A program made the position numbers and the translations under genes. The notes under the pieces were generated by a model, which ran no database searches, had not been told where the DNA came from, and saw only the letters and a program-made list of their open reading frames with translations. DNA of 51,237 nt from Cryptosporangium minutisporangium (GTDB taxonomy: Bacteria; Actinomycetota; Actinomycetes; Mycobacteriales; Cryptosporangiaceae). The stretch is taken from positions 1 to 51,237 of the forward strand of contig NZ_BAAAYN010000028.1 of assembly GCF_039536245.1 (NCBI RefSeq). Direction: 5' to 3'. This document shows positions 16,435-24,937 of this stretch, in pieces; position 1 is the stretch's first letter, and each line of letters starts with the position of its first letter.

Positions 16435-17207
16435 CCATCCACACCAGAGACCCGTCAGGGCCGGCCACCACACTGGACTTCGAAGCCGTCTTCGCAGCCC
16501 ACCGCGACGCCTTCCGGCCACATGGACGCCCGAACTGCCCGGCAGGAAGCGAGCAGGCCGCGCCACTGCGCTACCGCACGACCGGACACGTGCTCTCCGG
16601 CGACCTCGGCTGGGCAGCCCTCGTGCGGCGCGCCCGCGACAACGGCACCACCATCCGCAGGCTCCGACTCGTCTCGACACCCCTCACCCCGCACGAGGCC
16701 AGGGACCTCGACGCGCTCAGGGTCAACGTCGCCGCCGGAAAAGACATCCGGACCCTTCGCCGTGCGCGGCTGCCCTACCAGCACGACCTGTGGATCTTCG
16801 ACCGGACCCTCGCCTACTGGATGCTCTCCGACGACACCGGCGCACTTCAGCGCTGCGAGAGCAGAACTGTCGACGCGGAATGCGCCTACTGGCTCGGCCA
16901 ATATGACGACGCACCGCCGACGATCCCGGCGACCCCGTCGTTCCTCCGGCAGCCCGCGCGCACGCAGACGGCCCGCCCACGCCGCCGCACGACAACCGCG
17001 CGCACCCCCGGCCGGTGGCCGATGACCGTGCTCCAGGTCGCCGATCTCACCGCCGTAGTCGCGATGGTGCTCTCGACTATCGCGCTGCCCTACCGGGCAT
17101 TGAGCACCGCGCCCTGGTCGCGGTGGGCCGTCCTGGCCTGTGCTTGGGCCTGGAGGACACACACCGCGTCCACTTCCCACCACGCCTCTCCACGGGGACT
17201 CCGATGA
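16431..17207 (+). CDS. DUF6879-like protein with extra C-terminal segment
   Basis: A 258-aa protein, ATG overlapping the methyltransferase stop. Residues 15-170 follow the DUF6879 pattern: LDFEAVFAAHRDAFRP, a central basic/hydrophobic stretch with RRLRLVSTPLTPHEARDLDALR, then HDLWIFDRTLAYWMLSD. The family is about 170-190 aa in my memory; this one adds about 80 residues, containing an Arg-rich linker and a hydrophobic segment (VLQVADLTAVVAMVLSTIAL, about 203-222) that could be a membrane anchor. No biochemical role is known to me; members sit beside DUF574 methyltransferases and XRE regulators, as here. Confidence 0.7.
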   Translation: MTIHTRDPSGPATTLDFEAVFAAHRDAFRPHGRPNCPAGSEQAAPLRYRTTGHVLSGDLGWAALVRRARDNGTTIRRLRLVSTPLTPHEARDLDALRVNVAAGKDIRTLRRARLPYQHDLWIFDRTLAYWMLSDDTGALQRCESRTVDAECAYWLGQYDDAPPTIPATPSFLRQPARTQTARPRRRTTTARTPGRWPMTVLQVADLTAVVAMVLSTIALPYRALSTAPWSRWAVLACAWAWRTHTASTSHHASPRGLR

Positions 17208-17620
17208 CAGAACCCCGCGGTGCGCAGGTCGCTGAGACGGTGCGGCTGATCACCGAGCTACTGCGGCAGGCCGCCATGTTCCTTCACCCGTTCGCCAGTG
17301 TTCCTGAGCTCGCCGAACTGGTCCTGCACCATCTGAGCCGCCGCGCCGCTACCGCGCGCGCCGAAGGCCGCCACGGCGACGCGGAGCGAGACGATCGGCT
17401 CGCCGAATGCGTGGCCGCCGCGCAGCAGCTGGCCCACGCGGTCGCCGCCCACACCCGCACCGGCCCGCCGCCTGGAACCCCGGCGCGCTGCTGGCCGTCC
17501 GGCCCACTCACCGGAGACGCCGCATTCGATGCGGTCATCGCCGGATTACACCTTCCCCCTGCCGACCCGCGCCACGGCCTGCCCTACTCCGACCCGACCG
17601 AGGAAAACCCACAGCCGTGA
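17204..17620 (+). CDS. Small helical protein of unknown function
   Basis: 138 aa from ATG 17204, which overlaps the previous stop (ATGA); the frame extends upstream but only through the neighbour. Residues 8-85 are strongly helical and charged (AETVRLITELLRQAAMF, LAELVLHHLSRRAATARAEG, DDRLAECVAAAQQLAHAVAA). The C-terminus is Pro-rich. I recognise no family. Its GTG-coupled neighbour is the second DUF574 methyltransferase. The tight overlaps on both sides imply the protein is made in fixed ratio with its neighbours. Confidence 0.65.
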   Translation: MTEPRGAQVAETVRLITELLRQAAMFLHPFASVPELAELVLHHLSRRAATARAEGRHGDAERDDRLAECVAAAQQLAHAVAAHTRTGPPPGTPARCWPSGPLTGDAAFDAVIAGLHLPPADPRHGLPYSDPTEENPQP

Positions 17621-18444
17621 TCCCCACCCACGAGCCGTTCAGCCGGCCCGTCCCCGGTATCGACACCAGCGTCGCGCACCCGGCCCGCCGATACGACTAC
17701 TGGCTCGGCGGCAAAGACAACTTCGCCGCCGACCGCGCCTCCGGCGACGCCGTGCAAGCCGCGTTCCCCACCATCCGCACCGCCGCCCGCCAGAACCGCG
17801 GCTTCCTACGCCGCGCCGTCACCCACCTGACCACCGAGGCCGGGATCCGCCAGTTCCTCGACATCGGCGCGGGCCTGCCAACCGCGAACAACACCCACGA
17901 CGTCGCCCACGCGATGGCACCGGACGCGCGGATCGTTTACGTCGACAACGACCCCGTCGTACTGGTCCATGCCCGTGCCCTGCTCACCAGCACCCCCACG
18001 AGCCGCACCGCCCCGCTCCAGGCTGACCTGCGCGACCCCGACAGCATCCTGGGCAGCGACGAACTACGCGAGGTCCTCGACCTCGACCGGCCCACCGCGC
18101 TGCTGATGGTCGCGGTCCTCCACTTCGTCCCTGACGACGACGACCCGGCCGGACTCGTCCGCCGCTACCTCGACGCGCTCCCGGCCGGCAGCTACCTCGT
18201 GCTCTCCCACGCCACCGGCGACTACCTGGATCCCATCGCCGCCGCAGCGGCCACCGACGCCACCCGCAGCGCCGGCACCTTCCAACTCCGCACCCAAGAT
18301 CAAGTCGCCGGCTTCTTCGCCGGACTCGAGTTCATCCCACCCGGGCTGGTTTCGGCCAGCACCTGGCGCGCCGACCATGAGCCCGAACCTCCCCCTTCCG
18401 AAGCCGCTACGTCCGTCTGGGCCGGCATGGCCCGGAAACCCTGA
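17617..18444 (+). CDS. DUF574-type SAM-dependent methyltransferase 2
   Basis: 275 aa from GTG 17617 (overlap GTGA with the preceding stop). It carries the canonical N-terminal signature ARRYDYWLGGKDNFAADR, motif I QFLDIGAGLPTANN (about 80-93) and ARIVYVDNDPVVLVHARALL. It is clearly paralogous to the methyltransferase at 15535, but with the intact GGKDNF box. Presumed cytosolic; the substrate is unknown. It is followed after 80 bp by the second GPP34 gene, so the order GPP34-methyltransferase ... methyltransferase-GPP34 is mirrored. Confidence 0.9.
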   Translation: MIPTHEPFSRPVPGIDTSVAHPARRYDYWLGGKDNFAADRASGDAVQAAFPTIRTAARQNRGFLRRAVTHLTTEAGIRQFLDIGAGLPTANNTHDVAHAMAPDARIVYVDNDPVVLVHARALLTSTPTSRTAPLQADLRDPDSILGSDELREVLDLDRPTALLMVAVLHFVPDDDDPAGLVRRYLDALPAGSYLVLSHATGDYLDPIAAAAATDATRSAGTFQLRTQDQVAGFFAGLEFIPPGLVSASTWRADHEPEPPPSEAATSVWAGMARKP

Positions 18445-18524
18445 CCCCCCTCGGGGGCAGACCGGCCTGCCCCCGACGGGCCCCTCCGCGAGGTGGTCGC
18501 GGGCGTGCACCGAAGGAACCAGTG

Positions 18525-19262
18525 ATGACCGACGAGCCCGTGACCGACGAACTCAGCACCGCGCCGGCGGGCGTGGAGACGCCCGGTCAGACCAACGCCG
18601 TCCCGGGGGCGCGGAAAGCCTCAGTTCGGCTGGGCGACGACCTCTTCCTGTGCGTACACGACTTCGAGGGTGACCGCCCTCGCCTTTCGCTTTCCGTGCT
18701 GCAGGCAGTCATGGCCGGCGGCGTGATCTCCGAACTCGTACTCGCGGGGAAATTGACGGTCCGGGGCAGCACGCTGGTCGTGACCGACGCGCGGCCCTCA
18801 GCCGACCCCCTGGTGCACCACGTGCTCGCCGACATCCTGGCGCAAGCGCAGTCCCCGGCCCGCGACCTTGCCGAGTGGCTCACCGCGCTGGGCCGGCCGT
18901 CAGTTGGCTGGATCGCCGACCGACTGCTCACCGCAGGCGTACTCGTACCCACTTCGGCGCGCCGCCGGTCGGCCGACATCGGCCTGGGCTACGCACCCAG
19001 AAACGCCGACATCCCCGGCCAGCCCGCGGCCCGCGTCGCTTGCGCCCTTGCCGCGGGTGCTCCGTTGAGCGACCACGACCGATGCCTCGCCGCCCTGCTG
19101 CACGCATCGGGCCTCACCAGCCTGATCATCCCCGCGGGACACGCGCGGGAAGATCTCCTAGTACTCGACGCGGAGTTGGCGTTTTTACCCGACCCGCTGA
19201 CCGACATTCACCGGGAAATCGCATCAACGATCACCACGCTGACAGGGCCACTGCCCCACTGA
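18525..19262 (+). CDS. GPP34 (GOLPH3-like) family protein 2
   Basis: 245 aa from ATG 18525 (AAGGA 9 nt upstream; a GTG at 18522 is also possible). After a 30-residue acidic lead, the GPP34 domain runs from VRLGDDLFLCVHDFEGD through AVMAGGVISELVLAGKLTV and WIADRLLTAGVLVPTSAR to LAALLHASGLTSLII. It is more compact than GPP34 protein 1 and lacks its long disordered N-terminus. It is last in the mirrored cluster, and no terminator hairpin is obvious behind it. Confidence 0.85.
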   Translation: MTDEPVTDELSTAPAGVETPGQTNAVPGARKASVRLGDDLFLCVHDFEGDRPRLSLSVLQAVMAGGVISELVLAGKLTVRGSTLVVTDARPSADPLVHHVLADILAQAQSPARDLAEWLTALGRPSVGWIADRLLTAGVLVPTSARRRSADIGLGYAPRNADIPGQPAARVACALAAGAPLSDHDRCLAALLHASGLTSLIIPAGHAREDLLVLDAELAFLPDPLTDIHREIASTITTLTGPLPH

Positions 19263-20188
19263 AACAGTCACGGCCCCGAGCGTGCCCCTGGAGAGCCCGT
19301 TACCGTCCGCTGCGCCGACCGTCCAGCATGCCTTCACACCGCGTAACAGATCGTGGTTGCACCGCTGCGCCCGAAATGAACCGTGGGCAGCCCCATTCCA
19401 GATGTGTGGGTAACGGTGCGAAGGGCTTCGGCACTCGCGGAAGTGTTACGAGGCATGCGTATCCCTGGTCGACCGGCAGCGCTCCCTACATTGGGTAGAT
19501 GAATTCGCGAATGCGTCGCGACCACAGTCCGTGAATACAGGGAATCACTGTTGTCGTTTGCTGCAGATCGGGCTAGAAAAGAGATTCTTGAGATCCGATA
19601 TGCCGCGAGGGGACAAGGTGAAAGGCGCGCGAGCCCGCCGCTGGCTAGCTCCCGTTCCACCCCAAGTCAACCACGCTTCAACTGCGACATACGACCCGGT
19701 TCGGCGCAGCGATGGTCCAAACAGGATGCCGGTTCCGCGCAGGTCGCTACCGTCCCTTTCTGTTCTGTCACCCACCGATCGCGGCTCGCGAATGCGCGCT
19801 AGTCCGCGCCGTCCGACCAGAACCGTTCGAGAACGGGATGCGTGTACCTTCCGAAGTCTTCGTCGCCTGACGCGGACTGCGGATAAAGCGGCGACACAGC
19901 CCGCCGCCGGACTCCGCTTCCTGCCGACGGCGCACCAGGCGATAGTTCACGTACATAGTTCAAGGGGCACTGGGTGAACATTCTCGCGCTCGCCCGTTCG
20001 GACATCGACGTCGAACGCCCGGCTCACTCAGAAACCGCTGGCGGCCTTCATCGCGCTCACCCGCCAGCCGGATCCGCCCCGGCCGTGAGAGGCAGCGGCA
20101 ACGTCGGTTCCCGCGATGCGGCCAGACCGCCCTCGCCGCCGAGACCGCGCCGGGCGGCAGACCGTCCGCAGATCTGAAGGACAGCGCC
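19263..20188. other. Gene-poor 0.9-kb interval
   Basis: No reading frame here has a convincing ribosome site, domain or consistent third-position GC bias, and the stretch is visibly more AT-containing than its flanks (for example around 19470-19620). Short frames on both strands look like noise. It separates the methyltransferase/GPP34 cluster from the Tad operon and must contain the Tad promoter near its right end. It may be the remains of a lost gene. Confidence 0.5.
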
Positions 20189-20869
20189 GTGCAGAACCTC
20201 AGCATTCCGCCTACAGCAGCACTGAGTCACGAACGCTCTCTCCTCCAGACCACACTCCGCGGCCACTCGAAGAACGGCTTCTCGCGGCTGGCGGGAGGGC
20301 GAGCTGTCCGGCTCGCCGCTCGCGGGTTGCTGCTCGCCGCCCTGCTAGCAGCGCTCTGTGGGGCCCTGGGATGTGACCGGCAGAGCGGTTCACCGCGGCC
20401 TACGCCATCGCCGCCGGCTCCATCCCTGTCCGCGTCGCCGTCTCTCCCACCGGATGTCGCCGCGCGCAACGACGCGGTCGCCGCCTATACCGGTATGTGG
20501 GCCGCCTTCGCACATGCCGGAGAGACGGCCGACTACAAGTCACCGGAGCTGCCCCGCTACGCGACCGGAGAGGCTCTCACCCGGCTGGTGAACGCCCTCC
20601 GCACCAACCACGGCAAGAAGCGCTACTACCGTGGTCGCCCGATTCTTGCCCCCGAGGTCACGGCCGCCGAGCCGAAGGACACCCCCACCCGCGTCACGAT
20701 TCTGGACTGTGAGGACAGCCGTAACTGGCTGGCGGTGGATGCCGACGGAAAGCCAGATGGCACACCGGATCCATCGTCACAGCGTCAGCAGGTCGAGGCC
20801 ACGGTGGTCAAAACAGGCGCGGTATGGAAGGTGTCGCGGTTCGTTGCCCCAGAGGGCAGCTCATGCTGA
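20189..20869 (+). CDS. Putative lipoprotein leading the Tad operon
   Basis: 226 aa from GTG 20189 with AAGGA 8 nt upstream. The signal region contains LLLAALLAALCGALGC, ending in a lipobox (ALGC) with the modified Cys at about residue 54. A Pro/Ser linker follows, then a domain of about 130 residues (AVAAYTGMWAAFAHAGETADY through VEATVVKTGAVWKVSRF) that looks like an NTF2-like alpha+beta fold, judged by its shape only. A long basic pre-signal of about 35 residues makes a shorter start possible. It overlaps the next gene by 7 bases. Such lipoproteins often open actinobacterial Tad loci; a role in surface assembly is inferred. Confidence 0.75.
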   Translation: MQNLSIPPTAALSHERSLLQTTLRGHSKNGFSRLAGGRAVRLAARGLLLAALLAALCGALGCDRQSGSPRPTPSPPAPSLSASPSLPPDVAARNDAVAAYTGMWAAFAHAGETADYKSPELPRYATGEALTRLVNALRTNHGKKRYYRGRPILAPEVTAAEPKDTPTRVTILDCEDSRNWLAVDADGKPDGTPDPSSQRQQVEATVVKTGAVWKVSRFVAPEGSSC

Positions 20870-21624
20870 ATCGGCCCGCCGCAGCTGTACTCGTGGTCAT
20901 CACGACCGCAGGCGCCATCCTGGCGTCGAGCGCAGCCCCAGGGTGGGCGGATGGCCCCAATCCCACCGGGGATGTGCGGTGTCGCCAGGGCGACGAGAGT
21001 TGCAACGTCAGCGCGCGGAGCCCAGGATCCCGGCGACCTGATACACCGGATGCCCCGCCGGTCACGGGCGCGGAGCAGCCTCGTCGTCCCGGCCCCGGCC
21101 TCGGAGCGCTGGCCGATGGAACACCGCAGGCGGCGACTGCGGAGCAAGCTAGCGTCGTGGCGGTGTCGCGGCTGAATTTGCCTCGTCCTCCGGTGGTGTC
21201 GAATCCTTCGCCGCAGGTGACGCAGTTGGTCGGTCTGCCGGTGTGGCTGTGGGTGCCGCAGCAGTGGTGGGCGGCTCGGTCGGCGAGCGCGTCGGTGCCG
21301 GGGTTGACGGTGACCGCGACGGCGGTGCCGGACCGGATTGTGTGGCAGACCGGTGACGGCAACCAGGTGGTGTGCCGAGGGCCGGGCACGCCGTGGCGGC
21401 CCGGGATGGACGCAGCGAAGCCGTCTCCGACGTGTGGCCACACCTACCGCTCGCCGTCCTCGGCGCAGCCCGGCGGGAAGTTCCGGGTCGTCGCCACGGT
21501 GGTGTGGCGGGTGACCTGGGCCGGCGGCGGCCAGAGCGGCACGGAACCGGCGCTGGGGACCTCGACCACGACGACGCTGCGGGTCGGCGAGTCCCAAGCC
21601 CTACTCACACCGCAACGGCGCTGA
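20863..21624 (+). CDS. Secreted protein of Tad locus, unknown fold
   Basis: 253 aa starting at ATG 20863 (GAGGGCAG upstream), inside the end of the lipoprotein gene. A Sec signal peptide (LNRPAAAVLVVITTAGAILA...APGWA, cleavage near residue 30) is followed by a disordered segment. A conserved-looking domain begins near residue 100 (LNLPRPPVVSNPSPQVTQLV, GLPVWLWV), with two Cys and a GDGNQVVCRGPGTPW stretch. Similar proteins precede tad genes in other actinomycetes, often mis-named ATP/GTP-binding; no nucleotide motif is present here. Probably an extracytoplasmic pilus-assembly factor. Confidence 0.75.
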   Translation: MLNRPAAAVLVVITTAGAILASSAAPGWADGPNPTGDVRCRQGDESCNVSARSPGSRRPDTPDAPPVTGAEQPRRPGPGLGALADGTPQAATAEQASVVAVSRLNLPRPPVVSNPSPQVTQLVGLPVWLWVPQQWWAARSASASVPGLTVTATAVPDRIVWQTGDGNQVVCRGPGTPWRPGMDAAKPSPTCGHTYRSPSSAQPGGKFRVVATVVWRVTWAGGGQSGTEPALGTSTTTTLRVGESQALLTPQRR

Positions 21625-21720
21625 TCACACCCGTGACCGCTCAATTGGTGACAGCCCAGTTCATGACGGCGATGACCGGATGACCCTCCGAACCACGAAC
21701 GTGAGGACGGCAAGCACGAC

Positions 21721-22413
21721 ATGGCATCCACAGCGTTGAGCTCCTCCGCGCCGCACGCTCCCCAGCGCTCACCCGCGGAGTTCTCGGGTCGATCTCGGCG
21801 GCGTCGCCCCGCGTGGCTGATCGGCGGCGCCGTCCTGGTGGTGATGTGTGCGTTGGGGTCGGCGTTCTGGTGGTCGCACACCTCCGGGCGCGTCGCAGCA
21901 CTCGCGGTCGCGACGAACGTACCGGCGGGACAGGTCATCACCGACCGGGATCTGCAGACGGTGCAGGTGGCCGCCGACTCGAGCGTCAGCCTGGTCCGCG
22001 CCTCCGAACGCAACACCGTGGTCGGGCAGACCGCCGCCGTGCCGCTGACCGCGGGCTCCCTACTCAGCGCGGCGATGCTCGGCGCTCCGGCGCCGCCGGC
22101 CACAGGTCAGGCGGTGGTGGCCGTGTCGGTGGATCCCGGCCGGTTCCCGCCGGCGCTAACGGCCGGTTCGACCGTCACCGTCGTCGCCGCTAAGTCCGGC
22201 GACACTGTAGCGGGCTCGGCGACGCCCGGCGCCGCTCCGGCCGCGCCGGAGCGGAGCGGCCAGCGCTGGCCGGGCGTGGTGCTCGCGGTGGATCCGGCCG
22301 TCGATGGGCGCGGCGGAGCGGTGGTGACGCTGCGAATGGCCGCCGCGGACGCCCCCGACGTAGCCGCGGCCGGGCCGGTGGCGCTGGTCCAGCGGCATCC
22401 CGGAGAGAACTGA
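21721..22413 (+). CDS. SAF-domain protein (CpaB/RcpC-like)
   Basis: A 230-aa protein: basic N-terminus, one transmembrane helix (about 31-50, WLIGGAVLVVMCALGSAFWW), then a SAF domain (about 58-120; LAVATNVPAGQVITDRDLQTV, then TAAVPLTAGSLLSAAML) followed by an RcpC-like beta-rich part. CpaB/RcpC proteins are periplasmic or cell-surface parts of Tad machines in Gram-negatives. Here, in a presumed single-membrane cell, it would face the wall. GAGGACGG precedes the ATG. The stop shares its last base with the next ATG. The 96-bp gap upstream (21625-21720) shows nothing. Confidence 0.85.
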   Translation: MASTALSSSAPHAPQRSPAEFSGRSRRRRPAWLIGGAVLVVMCALGSAFWWSHTSGRVAALAVATNVPAGQVITDRDLQTVQVAADSSVSLVRASERNTVVGQTAAVPLTAGSLLSAAMLGAPAPPATGQAVVAVSVDPGRFPPALTAGSTVTVVAAKSGDTVAGSATPGAAPAAPERSGQRWPGVVLAVDPAVDGRGGAVVTLRMAAADAPDVAAAGPVALVQRHPGEN

Positions 22414-23513
22414 TGCCACTGATCGTGTGGGCTTCGGCGTCCGGGGCGCCGGGGGTGACGAGCACCGCGCTGGCAGTGACCGCCGCGTGGCCGGCCCTCG
22501 CCCGCCTGGAACCGGTCACGCCAGACGAAGGAAGCTCAGCGCCCATCCTGGTGGAGGCCGACCCCTACGGCGGGGACCTCGCGGCGCGATTCCGGGCGGG
22601 TGAGGAACCGGGTCTGGCGGGACTCGCGGCAGCCGCGCGGTCTCCGCGCGGCCCGGACGAGATGGCCGCGATGACGCGCTCCTACGCGCGGACACTCGGG
22701 GGCACTCAGCTGGTGACCGCGCCGGTCGGCTCGGGCCAGACCCGAGCCGCGCTGAGTATTCTCGCCGCCCCAGGGGGGCCGCTCGCGGTGGCCGGTCTGG
22801 CCGCGACGCCGCTGCTGATCGACGCCGGGCGGCTGTCACCGGCCTCACCGATCGTGCCGCTGCTGCCCTCGGCGGACCTGATCGTGCTCGTGACCCGGAC
22901 CGGTCTGGCCGAGCTGGCCCACACCCGGGAGCTGGCCGCGAACCTCACCCGTCTCAATCCCTCCCGGCAGGTGCTGCTGCGCGGACCGAACCCCTACCCT
23001 GCCCACGAGGTCGCCGCGCAGCTCGGTATACCGCTGCTGGGCTGCGTGCCCGATGACCGCCGCGCCGCCACGAGCCCGTTTCCGGATCGTTGGCGGCGGC
23101 GCGGGAAGTGGGTTCGCGCGATCACCGCAGTCGCGGCCCAATTGGCCGACGAGATCAGCACCGGGCACCCGCGATCGGCCGCCCTGGGCAGGCCGTCCGA
23201 CCGGTACCGCGCCGGGGCGGCGCCGCGCATCGGCGTCACCGGCGGCACTCCTCCAGCGGCGGGAGACACCCCGCTAAGGGATGATCTCCCGGAGCAGAGT
23301 GGCGTCCCGAGCCGGGGTGGCCTTCCGGCGGGTGCGGCGTGGCCGGCGCCGGCTGCGCCCCGGTGGCCGGTACCGGCGCAGCGCATGCCTACGGGCAGCC
23401 GGGCACCCGCTGCACCCGCCCCCACGCTCCCCGGCGCCTCCGGAGGCCCCGACGTACCCAGCTCACCGGGCAACGAGGCCGCGCCGCCGGCACCGACCAG
23501 GAGGCCGTCGTGA
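22413..23513 (+). CDS. TadZ/CpaE-like MinD-family protein with defective P-loop
   Basis: A 366-aa protein. Residues 1-240 resemble the MinD/ParA-type fold of TadZ/CpaE. The P-loop position reads ASGAPGVTSTALAV, i.e. the usual GKT/GKS lysine is missing, so ATP hydrolysis is doubtful. LVEADPYGGDLAARF (about 45-60) corresponds to the Asp-containing switch, and LIVLVTRTGLAELAHTREL follows later. The last 120 residues are Pro-rich and disordered. TadZ localises Tad pili at the pole or membrane and helps recruit TadA. Its stop overlaps the TadA GTG (GTGA). Confidence 0.8.
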   Translation: MPLIVWASASGAPGVTSTALAVTAAWPALARLEPVTPDEGSSAPILVEADPYGGDLAARFRAGEEPGLAGLAAAARSPRGPDEMAAMTRSYARTLGGTQLVTAPVGSGQTRAALSILAAPGGPLAVAGLAATPLLIDAGRLSPASPIVPLLPSADLIVLVTRTGLAELAHTRELAANLTRLNPSRQVLLRGPNPYPAHEVAAQLGIPLLGCVPDDRRAATSPFPDRWRRRGKWVRAITAVAAQLADEISTGHPRSAALGRPSDRYRAGAAPRIGVTGGTPPAAGDTPLRDDLPEQSGVPSRGGLPAGAAWPAPAAPRWPVPAQRMPTGSRAPAAPAPTLPGASGGPDVPSSPGNEAAPPAPTRRPS

Positions 23514-24937
23514 CCGCCGGACCACCCGCCGACGGGAGCAGGCCTCCATCCTCGTGGGCCCCGGTCAACGGGGCGGCGCCTCCCACCGCGACTTCTCATC
23601 CGGCAGCAGCGCCGCCACCGTCGCTATCGGGAGCCGACGTCGTCATGGCGCTGCGGCAACAGGTCGCCGAACGGCTAACCGCCCGTAGCCGCGCCGCAGA
23701 CCAAAGCGGTGAGCCGCCCTGGACGCCCGAGCGGCGCCGCGGGGAAGCCGAGGTGTTGCTCGCGCAGCTGTTGCAGGAGCAGGCCACCGCGGCGATCAGC
23801 GCCGGCCGGGCCCCCCGGAACCCCGCCGCCGACCAGGCGTTGAGCGTGCGGGTGCTGGACGCGTTATTCGGGATGGGTGGCCTGCAGCCGCTGCTGGCCG
23901 ACCCGCAGATCGAGAACATCAACGTCAACGGCTGCGATGTCGTGCACGTCCGCTACGCCGACGGGACACGCGCCCGGGTCGCGCCCGTGGCCGGGAGCGA
24001 CGCTGAACTCGTCGAGCTCATCCGGGCGATCGCCGCCCGCGCCGGAGTGGAGGAACGCCGTTTCGACCGCGGCGCGCCCACACTCTCGGTTCAGTTACCG
24101 GACGGGTCCCGGTTGTTCGCGGTGATGGCCGTGACCGCCCGTCCTTCCCTCGCGATTCGCCGCCATCGCCACCGCACCGCCACCCTGCGGGATCTCCAGC
24201 GGCTGGGCACCATTGACCCCGGCCTGGACGCTTTCTTGTCCGCGGCGGTGCGGGCGCGGCGCAACATCATCGTGTCCGGCGGCATGGCCGCCGGGAAAAC
24301 CACCGTTCTGCGCGCCCTGGCCAGCGCCATCGACCCGTCCGAACGGCTGGTCACCGTCGAGGATGCCCTCGAGCTGGGTCTGAACACCGACGCCCGGGCG
24401 CATCCGGACGTGGTGGCGATGCAGGCCCGCGACCGCAACATCGAAGGCGAAGGGCAGATCACCGCCGCCGACCTGGTGCGGGCGGCGCTGCGCATGTCCG
24501 CCGACCGGGTCATCGTCGGCGAGGTCCGCGGCTCGGAGGTGATCCCGATGCTCTCGGCGATGTCCCAAGGCAACGACGGGTCCATGGCCACCCTGCACGC
24601 ATCCAGCTCCCAGCAGGTGTTTCTCAAGCTGGCCGCGTACGCGGTGCAGGCCGCCGAGCGGCTGCCGCTGGAGGCCACCGGACTGCTGGTCGCCTCCGCC
24701 GTCCACCTCGTCGTCCACCTGGAAACCACTCCGGGCGGGCAGCGTGTCGTGGCCAGCGTCCGGGAAGTCGTCGGCGCTGAGGGCGCGCAAGTGGTGTCCA
24801 ACGAGCTCTACAAGCCCAGCGGCGACAAACGCGCCCGCCCCCACGTCCCGCCCAGCGAAGAACTCCTCACCGCCCTGACCGCGACCGGCTTCGACCCCAA
24901 GTGGCTGCACAACCCTGACGGGTGGTGGCCCTCATGA
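23510..24937 (+). CDS. tadA: TadA/CpaF secretion ATPase
   Basis: 475 aa from GTG 23510, directly after AGGAGG. The Pro/Ala-rich N-terminus (1-45) leads to the CpaF-type N-domain and a RecA-like core: Walker A GGMAAGKTT at about 257-265, acidic VTVEDALELGL, Walker B-like RVIVGEVRGSEV (about 330-341), and the His box TLHASSS (about 363-369). It powers assembly of the Flp pilus at the cytoplasmic membrane. All catalytic motifs look intact. It is embedded in tadZ-A-B-C order with 4-base overlaps. This is the most certain call in the operon. Confidence 0.97.
   Translation: MTAGPPADGSRPPSSWAPVNGAAPPTATSHPAAAPPPSLSGADVVMALRQQVAERLTARSRAADQSGEPPWTPERRRGEAEVLLAQLLQEQATAAISAGRAPRNPAADQALSVRVLDALFGMGGLQPLLADPQIENINVNGCDVVHVRYADGTRARVAPVAGSDAELVELIRAIAARAGVEERRFDRGAPTLSVQLPDGSRLFAVMAVTARPSLAIRRHRHRTATLRDLQRLGTIDPGLDAFLSAAVRARRNIIVSGGMAAGKTTVLRALASAIDPSERLVTVEDALELGLNTDARAHPDVVAMQARDRNIEGEGQITAADLVRAALRMSADRVIVGEVRGSEVIPMLSAMSQGNDGSMATLHASSSQQVFLKLAAYAVQAAERLPLEATGLLVASAVHLVVHLETTPGGQRVVASVREVVGAEGAQVVSNELYKPSGDKRARPHVPPSEELLTALTATGFDPKWLHNPDGWWPS

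Noticed and set aside
14983-16680. 565-aa minus-strand ORF across GPP34 and methyltransferase genes
   Set aside because: Spans two genes with clear domains on the plus strand; low-complexity translation.
19334-19660. 108-aa minus-strand ORF in the gene-poor interval
   Set aside because: No ribosome site, no recognisable motif and no coding-like third-position bias.
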